From contig JBMHCT010000035.1 of assembly GCA_049889775.1 (NCBI GenBank), forward strand, positions 62,001 to 126,000: a stretch of 64,000 nucleotides of DNA, in the 5' to 3' direction. The notes under the pieces are model-generated. The model made no database searches. It was not told where the DNA came from and saw nothing but the letters and a program-made list of their open reading frames with translations. The stretch is from Jejuia sp049889775. Lineage in GTDB: Bacteria > Bacteroidota > Bacteroidia > Flavobacteriales > Flavobacteriaceae. A program made the position numbers and the translations under genes. The stretch's first letter is position 1; each line of letters opens with the position of its first letter. This document shows, one piece after another, positions 15,527 through 24,089 of this stretch.

Positions 15527-18052
15527 ATGCAAAAAAGGATACTTTATCTATTGCTAGCTGTACTGTCATTATCTTCAGTCCAAGCACAAAAACCTAAAAC
15601 ACCTTCATCCTCTGAAATTTATGAATCTATTCAAAAACTCAATGTTTTGGGATCGGTTTTGTATGTTGCAGCGCATCCGGATGATGAAAATACACGGCTA
15701 ATTGCTTATATGGCAAACCACGAAAAAGCAAGAACTGCATATTTATCCTTAACACGTGGTGATGGTGGACAAAACTTAATAGGTCCAGAAATACGAGAAT
15801 TGTTGGGAGTTATTAGAACTCAAGAGTTACTGGCTGCAAGACGTATTGATGGTGGAGAACAACTTTTTTCTAGAGCTAACGATTTTGGCTATTCCAAACA
15901 TCCTAACGAGACTCTTGAAATTTGGGATGAAGAAAAAGTACTAAGTGATGTGGTTTTGGCCATAAGACAGTTTAAACCCGACGTTATTATTAATAGGTTT
16001 GATCATCGTACTCCAGGTACAACGCATGGTCACCATACCACCTCTGCAATGTTAAGTATGGAGGCTTTTGATTTGGCAAACGATAAAAATGCATTTCCTG
16101 AGCAATTAAAACAAACAAATACGTGGCAACCAAAACGCATTTTTTACAATACCAGTTGGTGGCGTTATGGCAGTAGAGAAGCTTTTGATAAAATAGATAA
16201 AAGCAATATGATATCAGTGGATATTGGTACCTACTATCCTCTAAAAGGAATGTCTAATAATGAATTGGCTTCCATTGCCAGTAGCCAACATTTATGTCAA
16301 GGCTTTGGACGTATTTCAACACGTGGTTCGCAAAAAGAATTTATCGAATTTTTGAAAGGTGAGCCTTTAGATGGTAGCGCAAATGTGTTTGAAGGTATTG
16401 ACACGTCGTGGAATCGTATTAAGGGCGGAAAAGCTATTGGCGATATCTTAAACGCTGTTGAGGATAATTTCAATTTTAAAGATCCTGCATCACATATTTC
16501 GGATTTATTAAAAGCGTATCAGCTACTTCAAAACGTAGAAAACAAACATTGGAAAACTCAAAAAACCAATGAGTTAAAACGCATTATAGAAATGTGTGCT
16601 GGACTTTATTTGGAAGCTTCTGCCAAAACCAATTGGGCAACCGCTGGAGAAATGGTGGATATGGATTTGGAGGTTTTGAATAGAAGTAATGAGCCAATTA
16701 CTTTGGTAAGTATTGGAAATGTTAGCACCATGACTATTTCCAAGAATATCAATTTAAAAAATAACACAAGATTTACTTTTAAGGAAGTTTTAAAAATTCC
16801 CGATAATGCAAAACCTACCACACCCTATTGGTTAGATAAAAAGGGAACATTAGGCATGTATGAAGTCAGTAATTCAAAATGGATTGGCAAACCTGAGACA
16901 CCTAGAGCCCATAATGTAGATTTTAATGTGCTCATAAAAAATATCCCTGTCACTTTTACAAAACCAGTGATTCAACGTTTTTCCAAACCAGATAAAGGTG
17001 AATTATATCGTCCTTTTGAAATCATCCCTGAGGCTTCTGCTAAAATCAAGGAAAAGGTGGTCATCTTTAATAATTGGCAGCAACAAGATATTACAGTAAT
17101 TGTAAAGGCTGGACGCGATAATTTGGAAGGCGATGTAGAAGTATGTCATCCTGATGATTGGCAGGTTTATCCTAAAAAACAAAAAGTAGCAATTGCGCAT
17201 AAAGGCGAAGAGCAAACTTTGGTATTTACGGTGATTCCTCCAGATAATCAGAGCGAAGGTTTAATTGGACCGATTGTTCATATTGGTGATAAAGATTATA
17301 CGAAGGAACTTATAGAAATTGATTACGAACATATTCCATTTCAAACCGTATTACTACCCAGTGAAAGTAAAGTGGTACGTTTAGATATTCAAAAACGAGG
17401 AGAAAATATAGGGTACATTCAAGGTGCTGGTGATGTAGTTCCTGAAAGTTTACGTCAGATCGGTTATAACGTTCGCATCATTACAACGGACGATATCAAT
17501 CGCGAAACTTTGAGCAGATTTGATGCTGTGGTTGTTGGTATTAGAGCACACAACACATTGGATGATTTACAATTTAAACAGCAACAATTGTTTGATTTTG
17601 TATCCAACGGAGGAAATGTTATTGTACAATACAACACATCCTATCGCCTAAAAACAGAAGACTTAGCACCTTATGACTTACAATTATCTAGAGATCGTGT
17701 TACCGATGAAACCGCAGAAGTACGCTTTTTAAATCCAGATCATGAAGTGTTGAACTTCCCAAATAAAATCACCCAAAAGGATTTTGAGGGATGGACACAA
17801 GAACGTGGTTTGTACTTTGCTAATAGTTGGGGAAGTGAATTTACACCTATCCTTTCCATGAACGATAAAGGCGAAACTCCCAAGGAAGGTAGTTTACTCA
17901 TCGCTAAACATGGTAAAGGGCATTACATCTATACTGGGTTGAGTTTCTTTAGAGAGTTTCCAGCGGGAGTTTCAGGAGCATACCGCTTATTCACAAATAT
18001 GCTGTCTTTGGGCAAAGATAAAATCAAAGCTGAAATGAAACTTGAAGATTAA
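15527..18052 (+). CDS. Exported PIG-L/LmbE-family deacetylase, two-domain
   Basis: 841 residues with a signal peptide (MQKRILYLLLAVLSLSSVQAQ). The N-terminal LmbE domain has the zinc motif VAAHPDDENTRL (His50, Asp53) and the second-site histidines in DHRTPGTTHGHHTT. The middle is a beta-sandwich region. The C-terminal ~230 residues (VVGIRAHNTLDD, FVSNGGNVIVQYN) have a glutamine-amidotransferase-like Rossmann layout. The family removes N-acetyl groups from amino sugars, so periplasmic action on an exogenous glycan is likely. The microprotein and sugar-type symporter that follow suggest uptake of its product. Confidence 0.85.
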   Translation: MQKRILYLLLAVLSLSSVQAQKPKTPSSSEIYESIQKLNVLGSVLYVAAHPDDENTRLIAYMANHEKARTAYLSLTRGDGGQNLIGPEIRELLGVIRTQELLAARRIDGGEQLFSRANDFGYSKHPNETLEIWDEEKVLSDVVLAIRQFKPDVIINRFDHRTPGTTHGHHTTSAMLSMEAFDLANDKNAFPEQLKQTNTWQPKRIFYNTSWWRYGSREAFDKIDKSNMISVDIGTYYPLKGMSNNELASIASSQHLCQGFGRISTRGSQKEFIEFLKGEPLDGSANVFEGIDTSWNRIKGGKAIGDILNAVEDNFNFKDPASHISDLLKAYQLLQNVENKHWKTQKTNELKRIIEMCAGLYLEASAKTNWATAGEMVDMDLEVLNRSNEPITLVSIGNVSTMTISKNINLKNNTRFTFKEVLKIPDNAKPTTPYWLDKKGTLGMYEVSNSKWIGKPETPRAHNVDFNVLIKNIPVTFTKPVIQRFSKPDKGELYRPFEIIPEASAKIKEKVVIFNNWQQQDITVIVKAGRDNLEGDVEVCHPDDWQVYPKKQKVAIAHKGEEQTLVFTVIPPDNQSEGLIGPIVHIGDKDYTKELIEIDYEHIPFQTVLLPSESKVVRLDIQKRGENIGYIQGAGDVVPESLRQIGYNVRIITTDDINRETLSRFDAVVVGIRAHNTLDDLQFKQQQLFDFVSNGGNVIVQYNTSYRLKTEDLAPYDLQLSRDRVTDETAEVRFLNPDHEVLNFPNKITQKDFEGWTQERGLYFANSWGSEFTPILSMNDKGETPKEGSLLIAKHGKGHYIYTGLSFFREFPAGVSGAYRLFTNMLSLGKDKIKAEMKLED

Positions 18053-18054
18053 TT

Positions 18055-18159
18055 ATGGAAGATACTCCAAAACAAAAATGGCATAAACTGTACACCGTCG
18101 TTTTGGTGGCCAACTTGCTGTATTTCGTTGTTTTCTATATCATCACAAAAGCCTTTTAA
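18055..18159 (+). CDS. 34-residue single-pass membrane microprotein
   Basis: ATG at 18055, stop at 18157-18159: a short basic start (MEDTPKQKWHKLY) then one hydrophobic helix (TVVLVANLLYFVVFYIITKAF). It begins 2 bases after the deacetylase stop and ends 3 bases before the symporter ATG, so the spacing is that of a translated operon gene. The layout resembles small subunits that precede some sodium/solute symporters. I infer an accessory subunit; no homologue could be checked. Confidence 0.7.
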   Translation: MEDTPKQKWHKLYTVVLVANLLYFVVFYIITKAF

Positions 18160-18162
18160 ATT

Positions 18163-19938
18163 ATGCAGCTGGATTGGATAGATTGGACGGTGCTTTGTGC
18201 CACTTTGGTTGCCATAGTAACCTATGGAACGCTGCAGACTAGAGGCAGTAAAAATGTAAAGGATTACCTGAGAGGAGGCAATACCTCCAAATGGTGGACC
18301 ATTGGTTTATCAGTAATGGCCACACAGGCAAGTGCCATCACTTTTTTATCTACTCCAGGACAAGCATTTAATGATGGCATGGGTTTCGTTCAATTCTATT
18401 TTGGGTTACCTATTGCGATGATTGTTATATGTATGGTATTTATTCCCTTATACCATCGCCTAAAAGTATATACTGCCTATGAATTTTTAGAAAACCGTTT
18501 CGATTTAAAAACAAGAACACTCGCTGCTATTTTGTTTTTAATTCAGCGTGGTTTAGCAGCAGGTATTACCATATTTGCACCTGCTATTATTTTATCGGTG
18601 GTTTTAGGCTGGGATTTGTTAACCCTAAATATTGCTATTGGGGTTCTAGTAATTATCTATACGGTTTCGGGAGGAACACGTGCTGTTAATGTTACACAAA
18701 AACACCAAATGGTGGTGATTTTTATTGGAATGCTTGTGGCTTTCTTTCTGATAGTAGATAAACTTCCAGAAGACATCACATTTACCAAAGCTTTAGAAAT
18801 AGCCGGTGCTAGTGGTAAAATGGAGGTATTAGATTTCTCCTTCAACTTAGATAATAGGTATACCGTTTGGTCTGGGCTTATAGGCGGTACATTTTTGGCT
18901 TTATCCTATTTTGGAACAGATCAAAGTCAAGTGCAACGTTATCTGTCTGGAAAGTCGGTTAAGGAAATGCAATTAGGATTGATTTTTAATGGTCTTTTGA
19001 AGATACCAATGCAGTTTTTTATTCTATTAGTTGGTGTAATGGTTTTCGTATTTTATCAATTTAATGAAGCACCAGTGAATTTTAATCCGACAGCAACCGA
19101 AGTCGTATTGAATTCAGAATATGCAGAAGATTACAAAAAACTACAAATCGAACAACAACAAATATTTAGAGATAAGCAGAAGATTATTGAAGCCTATACA
19201 AACACCAATAATCCTGAGACGGAAAAGTATATTACAGCCGCAAATGCAGCCAACGAAGAACTTAGACAGGAAGCAAGGAATTTAATTGATAAAGCGGGTG
19301 AAGCACTTGAAGAAAAAGTTGAAAGTAATGATAAGGATTACGTATTTATTCATTTCATTCTGAATAACCTCCCACGTGGATTAATTGGTTTATTGCTCGC
19401 TGTAATTCTAAGTGCAGCTATGTCTAGTACTGCAAGTGAGTTAAACGCTTTGGGCTCTACAACTGCCATTGATTTATACAGGCGTAATGTCTCTGAAAAA
19501 ACCGAAGAACAAATGGTGAGTATCTCAAGATGGTTCACATTCCTATGGGGAATTATTGCCATTGGTGTAGCTTGTGTTGCTAATCTTGCTGAAAATTTAA
19601 TTCAACTCGTGAATATTATCGGTTCTATTTTCTACGGTAATGTTTTGGGCATGTTTCTCTTGGCGTTCTTCTTTAAGTTTGTAAAAAGTAATGCGGTTTT
19701 TGTTGGCGCATTAATTACACAAGTTATTGTAATTGCGTTATTTTTATTAGATGAGTACCAGTATATTAATCTTCCATTTTTATGGTTAAATTTTGTGGGT
19801 TGTATATTTATTCTAATAATGGCATTAAGCATAGATTTCAAAAGGATTTCAAAAGTAGACAAAAGTATTTTGGGTATTCTTATTCTTATTTTACTTTATT
19901 TCAGCTACATGATTTTACAAAATTCAAACTTGATTTAG
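18163..19938 (+). CDS. Sodium:solute symporter (SSS family)
   Basis: 591 residues with about 13-14 transmembrane helices. SSS signatures are visible: an N-terminal helix with YGTLQTRGSKNVKDYLRGG, then LSVMATQASAITFLSTPGQAF, GTDQSQVQRYL and AVILSAAMSSTASELNALGS, which lines the second sodium site. Residues ~305-390 are a long charged helical insertion (QIEQQQIFRDKQK) between membrane helices, longer than in the classic family. It probably imports a sugar or amino-sugar released by the PIG-L enzyme. Cotranscribed with the microprotein; the next gene starts 4 bases on. Confidence 0.9.
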   Translation: MQLDWIDWTVLCATLVAIVTYGTLQTRGSKNVKDYLRGGNTSKWWTIGLSVMATQASAITFLSTPGQAFNDGMGFVQFYFGLPIAMIVICMVFIPLYHRLKVYTAYEFLENRFDLKTRTLAAILFLIQRGLAAGITIFAPAIILSVVLGWDLLTLNIAIGVLVIIYTVSGGTRAVNVTQKHQMVVIFIGMLVAFFLIVDKLPEDITFTKALEIAGASGKMEVLDFSFNLDNRYTVWSGLIGGTFLALSYFGTDQSQVQRYLSGKSVKEMQLGLIFNGLLKIPMQFFILLVGVMVFVFYQFNEAPVNFNPTATEVVLNSEYAEDYKKLQIEQQQIFRDKQKIIEAYTNTNNPETEKYITAANAANEELRQEARNLIDKAGEALEEKVESNDKDYVFIHFILNNLPRGLIGLLLAVILSAAMSSTASELNALGSTTAIDLYRRNVSEKTEEQMVSISRWFTFLWGIIAIGVACVANLAENLIQLVNIIGSIFYGNVLGMFLLAFFFKFVKSNAVFVGALITQVIVIALFLLDEYQYINLPFLWLNFVGCIFILIMALSIDFKRISKVDKSILGILILILLYFSYMILQNSNLI

Positions 19939-19942
19939 TTCA

Positions 19943-20923
19943 ATGTTGACAAATAAAACTATTAACTGGGGCATTATAGGATTAGGAAATATTGCCCATA
20001 AATTTGCTACTGATTTATTAACCGTTGAAGGTGCTACATTATATGCCGTAGCCTCCAGAAATCAGGAAAAAGCGGAAAAATTTGCGACTAAGTATGATGC
20101 CGTAAAAGCTTATGAGTCCTATGAAGCACTTGCAAAAGACAAAAATATAGATGCAGTTTACATCGCAACACCGCACGCGCTTCATAAAGAAAACACATTG
20201 CTTTGTTTAGAACATGGCATTGCAGTTTTATGCGAAAAACCATTCGCTATGAATAGAGATGAAGTTGATGAAATGATTTCCAAAGCCAAGGAAAAAAATG
20301 TGTTGCTTATGGAAGCACTCTGGACCTATTTTCTACCCCACTACAAATATGTTTTGAATGCCCTTAAAGAAAAGACTTTTGGAAATGTTGTAAAGCTAGA
20401 AGCTGATTTTGGGTTTTACAGAGCCTTTGATAACTCCTCTAGATTATTCAATAAATCATTAGGTGGTGGTAGCTTATTAGATATTGGCATCTACCCTATT
20501 TTTTCGGCACTTTCTACCTTGGGTGTACCCAAAACTATTGAAGCTGAAGCTACATTTTTTGAAAATGGTGCAGACTCCTCCTGTACGATGACCTTCCGAT
20601 ATGAAGACGCAGTTACTGCTAATTTAAAAAGTACGCTTTTAGAAGACACACCTACCGAAGCCATTTTTTATTGTGAGAACGGTACTATCAAAATACATGG
20701 TGGGTGGTTCTCCCCTTCTACAGTTACTTTGACACCAAACGATGGTAAAGAAGAAACCATGGACTTCGGTTACAGTACTATAGGTTACAACTTTGAAGTT
20801 ATTCACTTTAATCAGCTTATCAGAGAAGGCAAAACTGAAAGTGATATTATGACTTTTGAATTTAGCCGTAAGCTAATACAGCTTCTAGACGACGTTAGAA
20901 ATCAAATCAATTTGGAATATTAA
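19943..20923 (+). CDS. Gfo/Idh/MocA-family oxidoreductase
   Basis: 326 residues. The N-terminal Rossmann fold has WGIIGLGNIAHKFATDL, the dinucleotide-binding strand YAVASRN, and the catalytic-strand motif CEKPFAMN with the conserved lysine. The C-terminal beta-sheet domain carries GGGSLLDIGIYPI. Such enzymes oxidise or reduce sugars and cyclitols with NAD(P); dehydrogenation of a trans-dihydrodiol or sugar is possible. It is last in the four-gene deacetylase-symporter operon, so an imported sugar derivative is the likely substrate. Confidence 0.88.
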   Translation: MLTNKTINWGIIGLGNIAHKFATDLLTVEGATLYAVASRNQEKAEKFATKYDAVKAYESYEALAKDKNIDAVYIATPHALHKENTLLCLEHGIAVLCEKPFAMNRDEVDEMISKAKEKNVLLMEALWTYFLPHYKYVLNALKEKTFGNVVKLEADFGFYRAFDNSSRLFNKSLGGGSLLDIGIYPIFSALSTLGVPKTIEAEATFFENGADSSCTMTFRYEDAVTANLKSTLLEDTPTEAIFYCENGTIKIHGGWFSPSTVTLTPNDGKEETMDFGYSTIGYNFEVIHFNQLIREGKTESDIMTFEFSRKLIQLLDDVRNQINLEY

Positions 20924-20964
20924 GTCTTAAAAAGTACAGTTATTTATACTTTAAGTAATTTTTA

Positions 20965-20996
20965 TTTGTCTAAATGTAAAGTTTGTTTTACTTTTG
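20965..20996 (+). promoter_or_regulatory. Promoter of the membrane/HTH pair
   Basis: TTTG (20965-20968) and TACTTTTG (20989-20996) with a 20-base spacer. The start codon is 27 bases downstream. Confidence 0.6.
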
Positions 20997-21023
20997 GATT
21001 ATCAATTTTAAAATCGAACAATT

Positions 21024-21452
21024 ATGAAAACAAATTATTTATTACCAAACAAATACAAAAAAATAGGGTGGATTCTATTCATTTTGGGTGTTCTTACAGG
21101 ATTAGCATTACAACTTTTTGATTTTGAAGAAGACCCTATATTTGATTTTAACTTCATAGATGATTTTGGCTTTGACTTTTTAGATGAAATCATATCAATA
21201 CTTATTATTTTAGGAGGTCTGTTGGTTGGTTTTACAAAGGAGAAAATTGAAGATGAATTTATTTTTAAACTAAGAAATGATTCTTTAGTTTGGGCAATAA
21301 TTCTCAACTACGTCATATTACTAATTACTATAATTTTTATATACGAAAGTGATTTCTTTACGGTTTTGGTATATAATATGTTTACACCACTGATTTTCTT
21401 TATTATTCGCTTTAATTTTCTAAAACTAAAATCCCAAAGTGATGAAGAATAG
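21024..21452 (+). CDS. Small four-helix membrane protein
   Basis: 142 residues: hydrophobic helices near 13-30, 55-75, 90-110 and 115-135, with an unusual acidic, phenylalanine-rich loop after helix 1 (FDFEEDPIFDFNFIDDFGFD). Not recognised. Its 3' end overlaps the following HTH gene by about 11 bases. Membrane-protein/small-Xre pairs of this kind are common, the membrane partner perhaps being sensed or sequestered by the regulator. The function is not assigned. Confidence 0.65.
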   Translation: MKTNYLLPNKYKKIGWILFILGVLTGLALQLFDFEEDPIFDFNFIDDFGFDFLDEIISILIILGGLLVGFTKEKIEDEFIFKLRNDSLVWAIILNYVILLITIIFIYESDFFTVLVYNMFTPLIFFIIRFNFLKLKSQSDEE

Positions 21453-21642
21453 CATTAAAGTACAACGCGCCATTCACGATATGACACAGGCAGATTTAGC
21501 TGAAAAAATTGGGGTAAGTAGACAGACCATTAACGCCATGGAGAAGAACAAGTACGTCCCCTCTACTGTACTGTCATTAAAAATTGCAAGGCTATTTAAA
21601 AAACCAGTTGAAGAACTGTTTTTTTTGGAAGACACAGACTAG
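21442..21642 (+). CDS. Small Xre-type HTH regulator
   Basis: 66 residues that are almost wholly a helix-turn-helix: KVQRAIHDMTQADLAEKIGVSRQTINAMEKNKYVPST then the C-terminal helices SLKIARLFKKPVEELFFLED. It matches the YozG/Cro-type minimal Xre family. The ATG at 21442 is preferred over the GTG one codon earlier. It overlaps the end of the membrane-protein gene, so the two are translationally coupled. It probably regulates its own promoter at 20965-20996. Confidence 0.88.
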   Translation: MKNSIKVQRAIHDMTQADLAEKIGVSRQTINAMEKNKYVPSTVLSLKIARLFKKPVEELFFLEDTD

Positions 21643-21673
21643 TAGGTTCGAAACTACTTTGGCAAACACACCC

Positions 21674-21760
21674 GCGTTAGCAATTGAAGTGGTAGCTTTT
21701 GGTGAGGCACGCATCGAGCCAAAACTTTTAACGGAAAGCGCGACCCGCAGGGGAACGCCC
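21674..21760. other. Structured repeat element, copy 2
   Basis: The outer stem is GCGTT (21674-21678) with AACGC (21754-21758). The long arm is TTTTGG (21697-21702) with CCAAAA (21719-21724). The second hairpin is CCC-GCA-GGG (21744-21752) after the conserved strand ACGGAAAGCGCGACC. Layout and single-stranded motifs match copy 1 at 12369-12533, while the stems differ but still pair. It lies between convergent genes, ending 15 bases from the cytochrome c stop. Confidence 0.6.
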
Positions 21761-21774
21761 AAAATACCAAAACA

Positions 21775-22482
21775 CTAGTCCTCCAAGGTTTTTAACCATT
21801 CTTCTTGGGATAGGGCGTAATATTTTTTATCGTAACCAAAAGGATCTTCGCCTCCATCTAGATAAGCTTGAATTATATCAATAGGTATAGTATCCTTCAT
21901 TTTTTCAGGCACTTCGTAGCGATGATTGCCATGAAAATCGTGGCATTGGATGCAAGTAAACCATTCTTCTTGAGCAATTAAATCTTCGTGAGAAATATCT
22001 AAAGGATCGTTTTCTACAACCAATTCCTGATGGCAGTTCATACAATAGTTAATACTTTCTACGGAAACACGTTCGTCGTGGTGCTCACTATGGCACGTAA
22101 TACAGGTGGTGGCATTTATCTTTTGTACTGCATCACTAAATCGAGGTTCCTCAAAACGATGTGTAGGGTGCCTGTCGTTAGGCCTATCATGACATTCGTA
22201 ACAGTTGTTAAGCGTAACATCTTGCGTACCAAAATCTACACTTTCTTCTCGCGCTCCAAATGCATGAGAAATATTGGATTGTAACTGTTGCATTAAATTA
22301 CCTTTAGCATCGGCATGACACGCAAAACAATTTAGATCTTCATGCCCCGTATTCATAGGGCCAATAGATACGTAATCTTCGGTAGCATCAAGCGTAAGCA
22401 CATAGAATAGTGACACACCTAGTACTAAACCAATAATAGCTCCTGTAACCTGTCTTTTTCTTAATGGACTTACCTTAAACAT
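21775..22482 (-). CDS. Pentaheme c3-type cytochrome c, membrane-anchored
   Basis: 235 residues. One N-terminal helix (about 11-31) serves as an uncleaved anchor, with the rest periplasmic. Five CxxCH heme sites are seen: C52FACH, C94YECH, C127ITCH, C147MNCH and C177IQCH. Free histidines (47, 73, 105/108, 134/135, 165, 184/187) suit bis-His ligation. It is the last gene of the globin operon and the likely periplasmic outlet of electrons from the reductase and di-heme b protein. The terminal acceptor is unknown; nitrite, NO or an outer-membrane partner are possibilities. NapC/NrfH-like roles are an alternative. Confidence 0.85.
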   Translation of the reverse strand: MFKVSPLRKRQVTGAIIGLVLGVSLFYVLTLDATEDYVSIGPMNTGHEDLNCFACHADAKGNLMQQLQSNISHAFGAREESVDFGTQDVTLNNCYECHDRPNDRHPTHRFEEPRFSDAVQKINATTCITCHSEHHDERVSVESINYCMNCHQELVVENDPLDISHEDLIAQEEWFTCIQCHDFHGNHRYEVPEKMKDTIPIDIIQAYLDGGEDPFGYDKKYYALSQEEWLKTLED

Positions 22483-22487
22483 ATGTT

Positions 22488-23516
22488 TTATATTTCGATA
22501 ACTACTTTTTCACTTACTGGATAAGTAACGCACGTTAGCACACTGCCGTTTGCTACTTCATCTTCTGGCAGAATATGGCCTTCTGTCATCTGCACCTCGC
22601 CTTCCACACACTTGCCTTTACAGGTAGAACACATGCCTGAGCGACATGAATAGGGAATTACTATATTCTGGGACATGGCTTGGTTTAATATGGACTTATC
22701 TCCCCGTACCTTAAAATTATGTTCCTCGCCGTTATACTTGAGCGTAACATCTGCCAATAAATTTTTACCAGATACTTTAATTGTTGGGCTTTTGAAGACT
22801 TCTATTTTTATTTTATCTCTAGTTATACCATTTTCGCCTAAAACCTCTTTTATTTTTTCCATGTAGCCGAATGGCCCACATATCATGTACACATGCTCTC
22901 CATAAGTTAGCTCGTGCTTAATCATGATACGGTCTATTAAGGTTTTAGTTGCTAGTCCTGGGTGGTAATTGCCCTTATAGGTTTTATTACCGGAAATTAT
23001 ATGCTCAACTTTAAATGCATTGGAGTATTCTGCGGAAAGTGCTTTTATTTCCTCATGGAAAATGATGGATTCCATGGTTTGATTTGCATAAATTAAGAGG
23101 ACTTTGGAAGCTGGCTCCTGAGTTAACACAGACTTAGCAATTGAAAACATTGGTGTTACCCCGCTACCGCCCGCAAACAAAACATATTGCTTTTGATTCT
23201 CCTTTTTAGGCTCAATGTAGAAGGAACCTGCAGGATCGTCTATTTTGAGCTTCTCGCCTACCTTCAAATGATCATGCACATAATTTGAAACTAGACCTTT
23301 TTCAACACGTTTTATGGTGATTTTAAGATCCTTATCCGTATATGGATTGCTACTAAAAGAATAAGCCCGTTTTTGAATTACGCCGTCAATTGGTACGTTT
23401 ATGGTTAAAAACTGCCCCGGTTTATATTTAAATTTTTTGAAGATGTTTCCATTTTTCAGGCAAATGGTCATCGCATCTGCAGTTTCTTTAATTATATCTT
23501 TTACCAACAACTTCAT
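22488..23516 (-). CDS. FAD/NAD(P)-binding reductase with C-terminal 2Fe-2S domain
   Basis: 342 residues with three domains. An FAD-binding barrel carries RAYSFSSNPY, the NAD(P) domain has GGSGVTPMFSI and MICGPFGYM, and the C-terminal plant-type ferredoxin domain has the cluster motif SCRSGMCSTCKGKC plus the last Cys in LTCVTYP. The arrangement matches PaaE/Hmp-type reductases. It is cytoplasmic, feeding electrons from NAD(P)H. It lies between the di-heme b membrane protein and the cytochrome c (gaps 8 and 5 bases), so it is probably the electron entry point of a transmembrane chain. It could also re-reduce the globin. Confidence 0.88.
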   Translation of the reverse strand: MKLLVKDIIKETADAMTICLKNGNIFKKFKYKPGQFLTINVPIDGVIQKRAYSFSSNPYTDKDLKITIKRVEKGLVSNYVHDHLKVGEKLKIDDPAGSFYIEPKKENQKQYVLFAGGSGVTPMFSIAKSVLTQEPASKVLLIYANQTMESIIFHEEIKALSAEYSNAFKVEHIISGNKTYKGNYHPGLATKTLIDRIMIKHELTYGEHVYMICGPFGYMEKIKEVLGENGITRDKIKIEVFKSPTIKVSGKNLLADVTLKYNGEEHNFKVRGDKSILNQAMSQNIVIPYSCRSGMCSTCKGKCVEGEVQMTEGHILPEDEVANGSVLTCVTYPVSEKVVIEI

Positions 23517-23524
23517 ACATCAAT

Positions 23525-24007
23525 CTATTTATAATAAAACACCATTACCACATGAAATAGCATCATTATTGATACTACTAACGATAAAGCCACATGGGAG
23601 ATCATCCATCCTTTAAATAAGGTATCACTATTATTTTTCAATACATCTAAATTAAAATACCCCAGTAGAGTATTTGCAAAAAAGATGTAGGACAACAAAA
23701 ACAAATATCCATAACCCATACCCATACTGTGAATGTAGAAGAAAATTGGGCTTAGGGCTCCCACCCATTTATGGATGTCTTGCATTTTCATAGCATGTTT
23801 CTTCCACTTTTTTACAGTTCTTGTCAGGGATAATACCCACTGAAATACAATAAAAAGTGCTAAAAATAATCCAGACCAGCGTTTGTACATTTCGCCTTCT
23901 TGAATATCAAAAAGCCAACTCCATTCTAGTTTCAAAAAAAACTGAAGAAAGAAAGCAAAAAGTAGAATTAAGCCGACAATTGTGGATTTATTTTTACTTA
24001 GAACCAT
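23525..24007 (-). CDS. Di-heme b-type membrane protein (ferric-reductase-like)
   Basis: 160 residues, four to five transmembrane helices. Two histidine pairs have identical spacing: H79/H93 and H138/H152, each H-x13-H. This is the pattern of the two stacked b hemes in cytochrome bc1 and the ferric reductase/NOX domain. H71 lies in the cytoplasmic loop KKWKKHAMK. It is probably the membrane step that carries electrons from the cytosolic FAD/2Fe-2S reductase to the periplasmic cytochrome c. Found by motif reading only; no family name is certain. Confidence 0.7.
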   Translation of the reverse strand: MVLSKNKSTIVGLILLFAFFLQFFLKLEWSWLFDIQEGEMYKRWSGLFLALFIVFQWVLSLTRTVKKWKKHAMKMQDIHKWVGALSPIFFYIHSMGMGYGYLFLLSYIFFANTLLGYFNLDVLKNNSDTLFKGWMISHVALSLVVSIMMLFHVVMVFYYK

Positions 24008-24089
24008 ACTTACGTTTTAAAAGCAATTGCAACCCACTTGTACCTTTAGCAAATACAAGCGAGATTGCAATTCTTAACACTAAACAAAT

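Noticed and set aside
21584..21778. A 64-codon ORF past the HTH gene (ALAIEVVAFGEARIEPKLL)
   Set aside because: It lies across the structured repeat element; its reading frame follows from hairpin sequence and shares no codon bias with neighbours.
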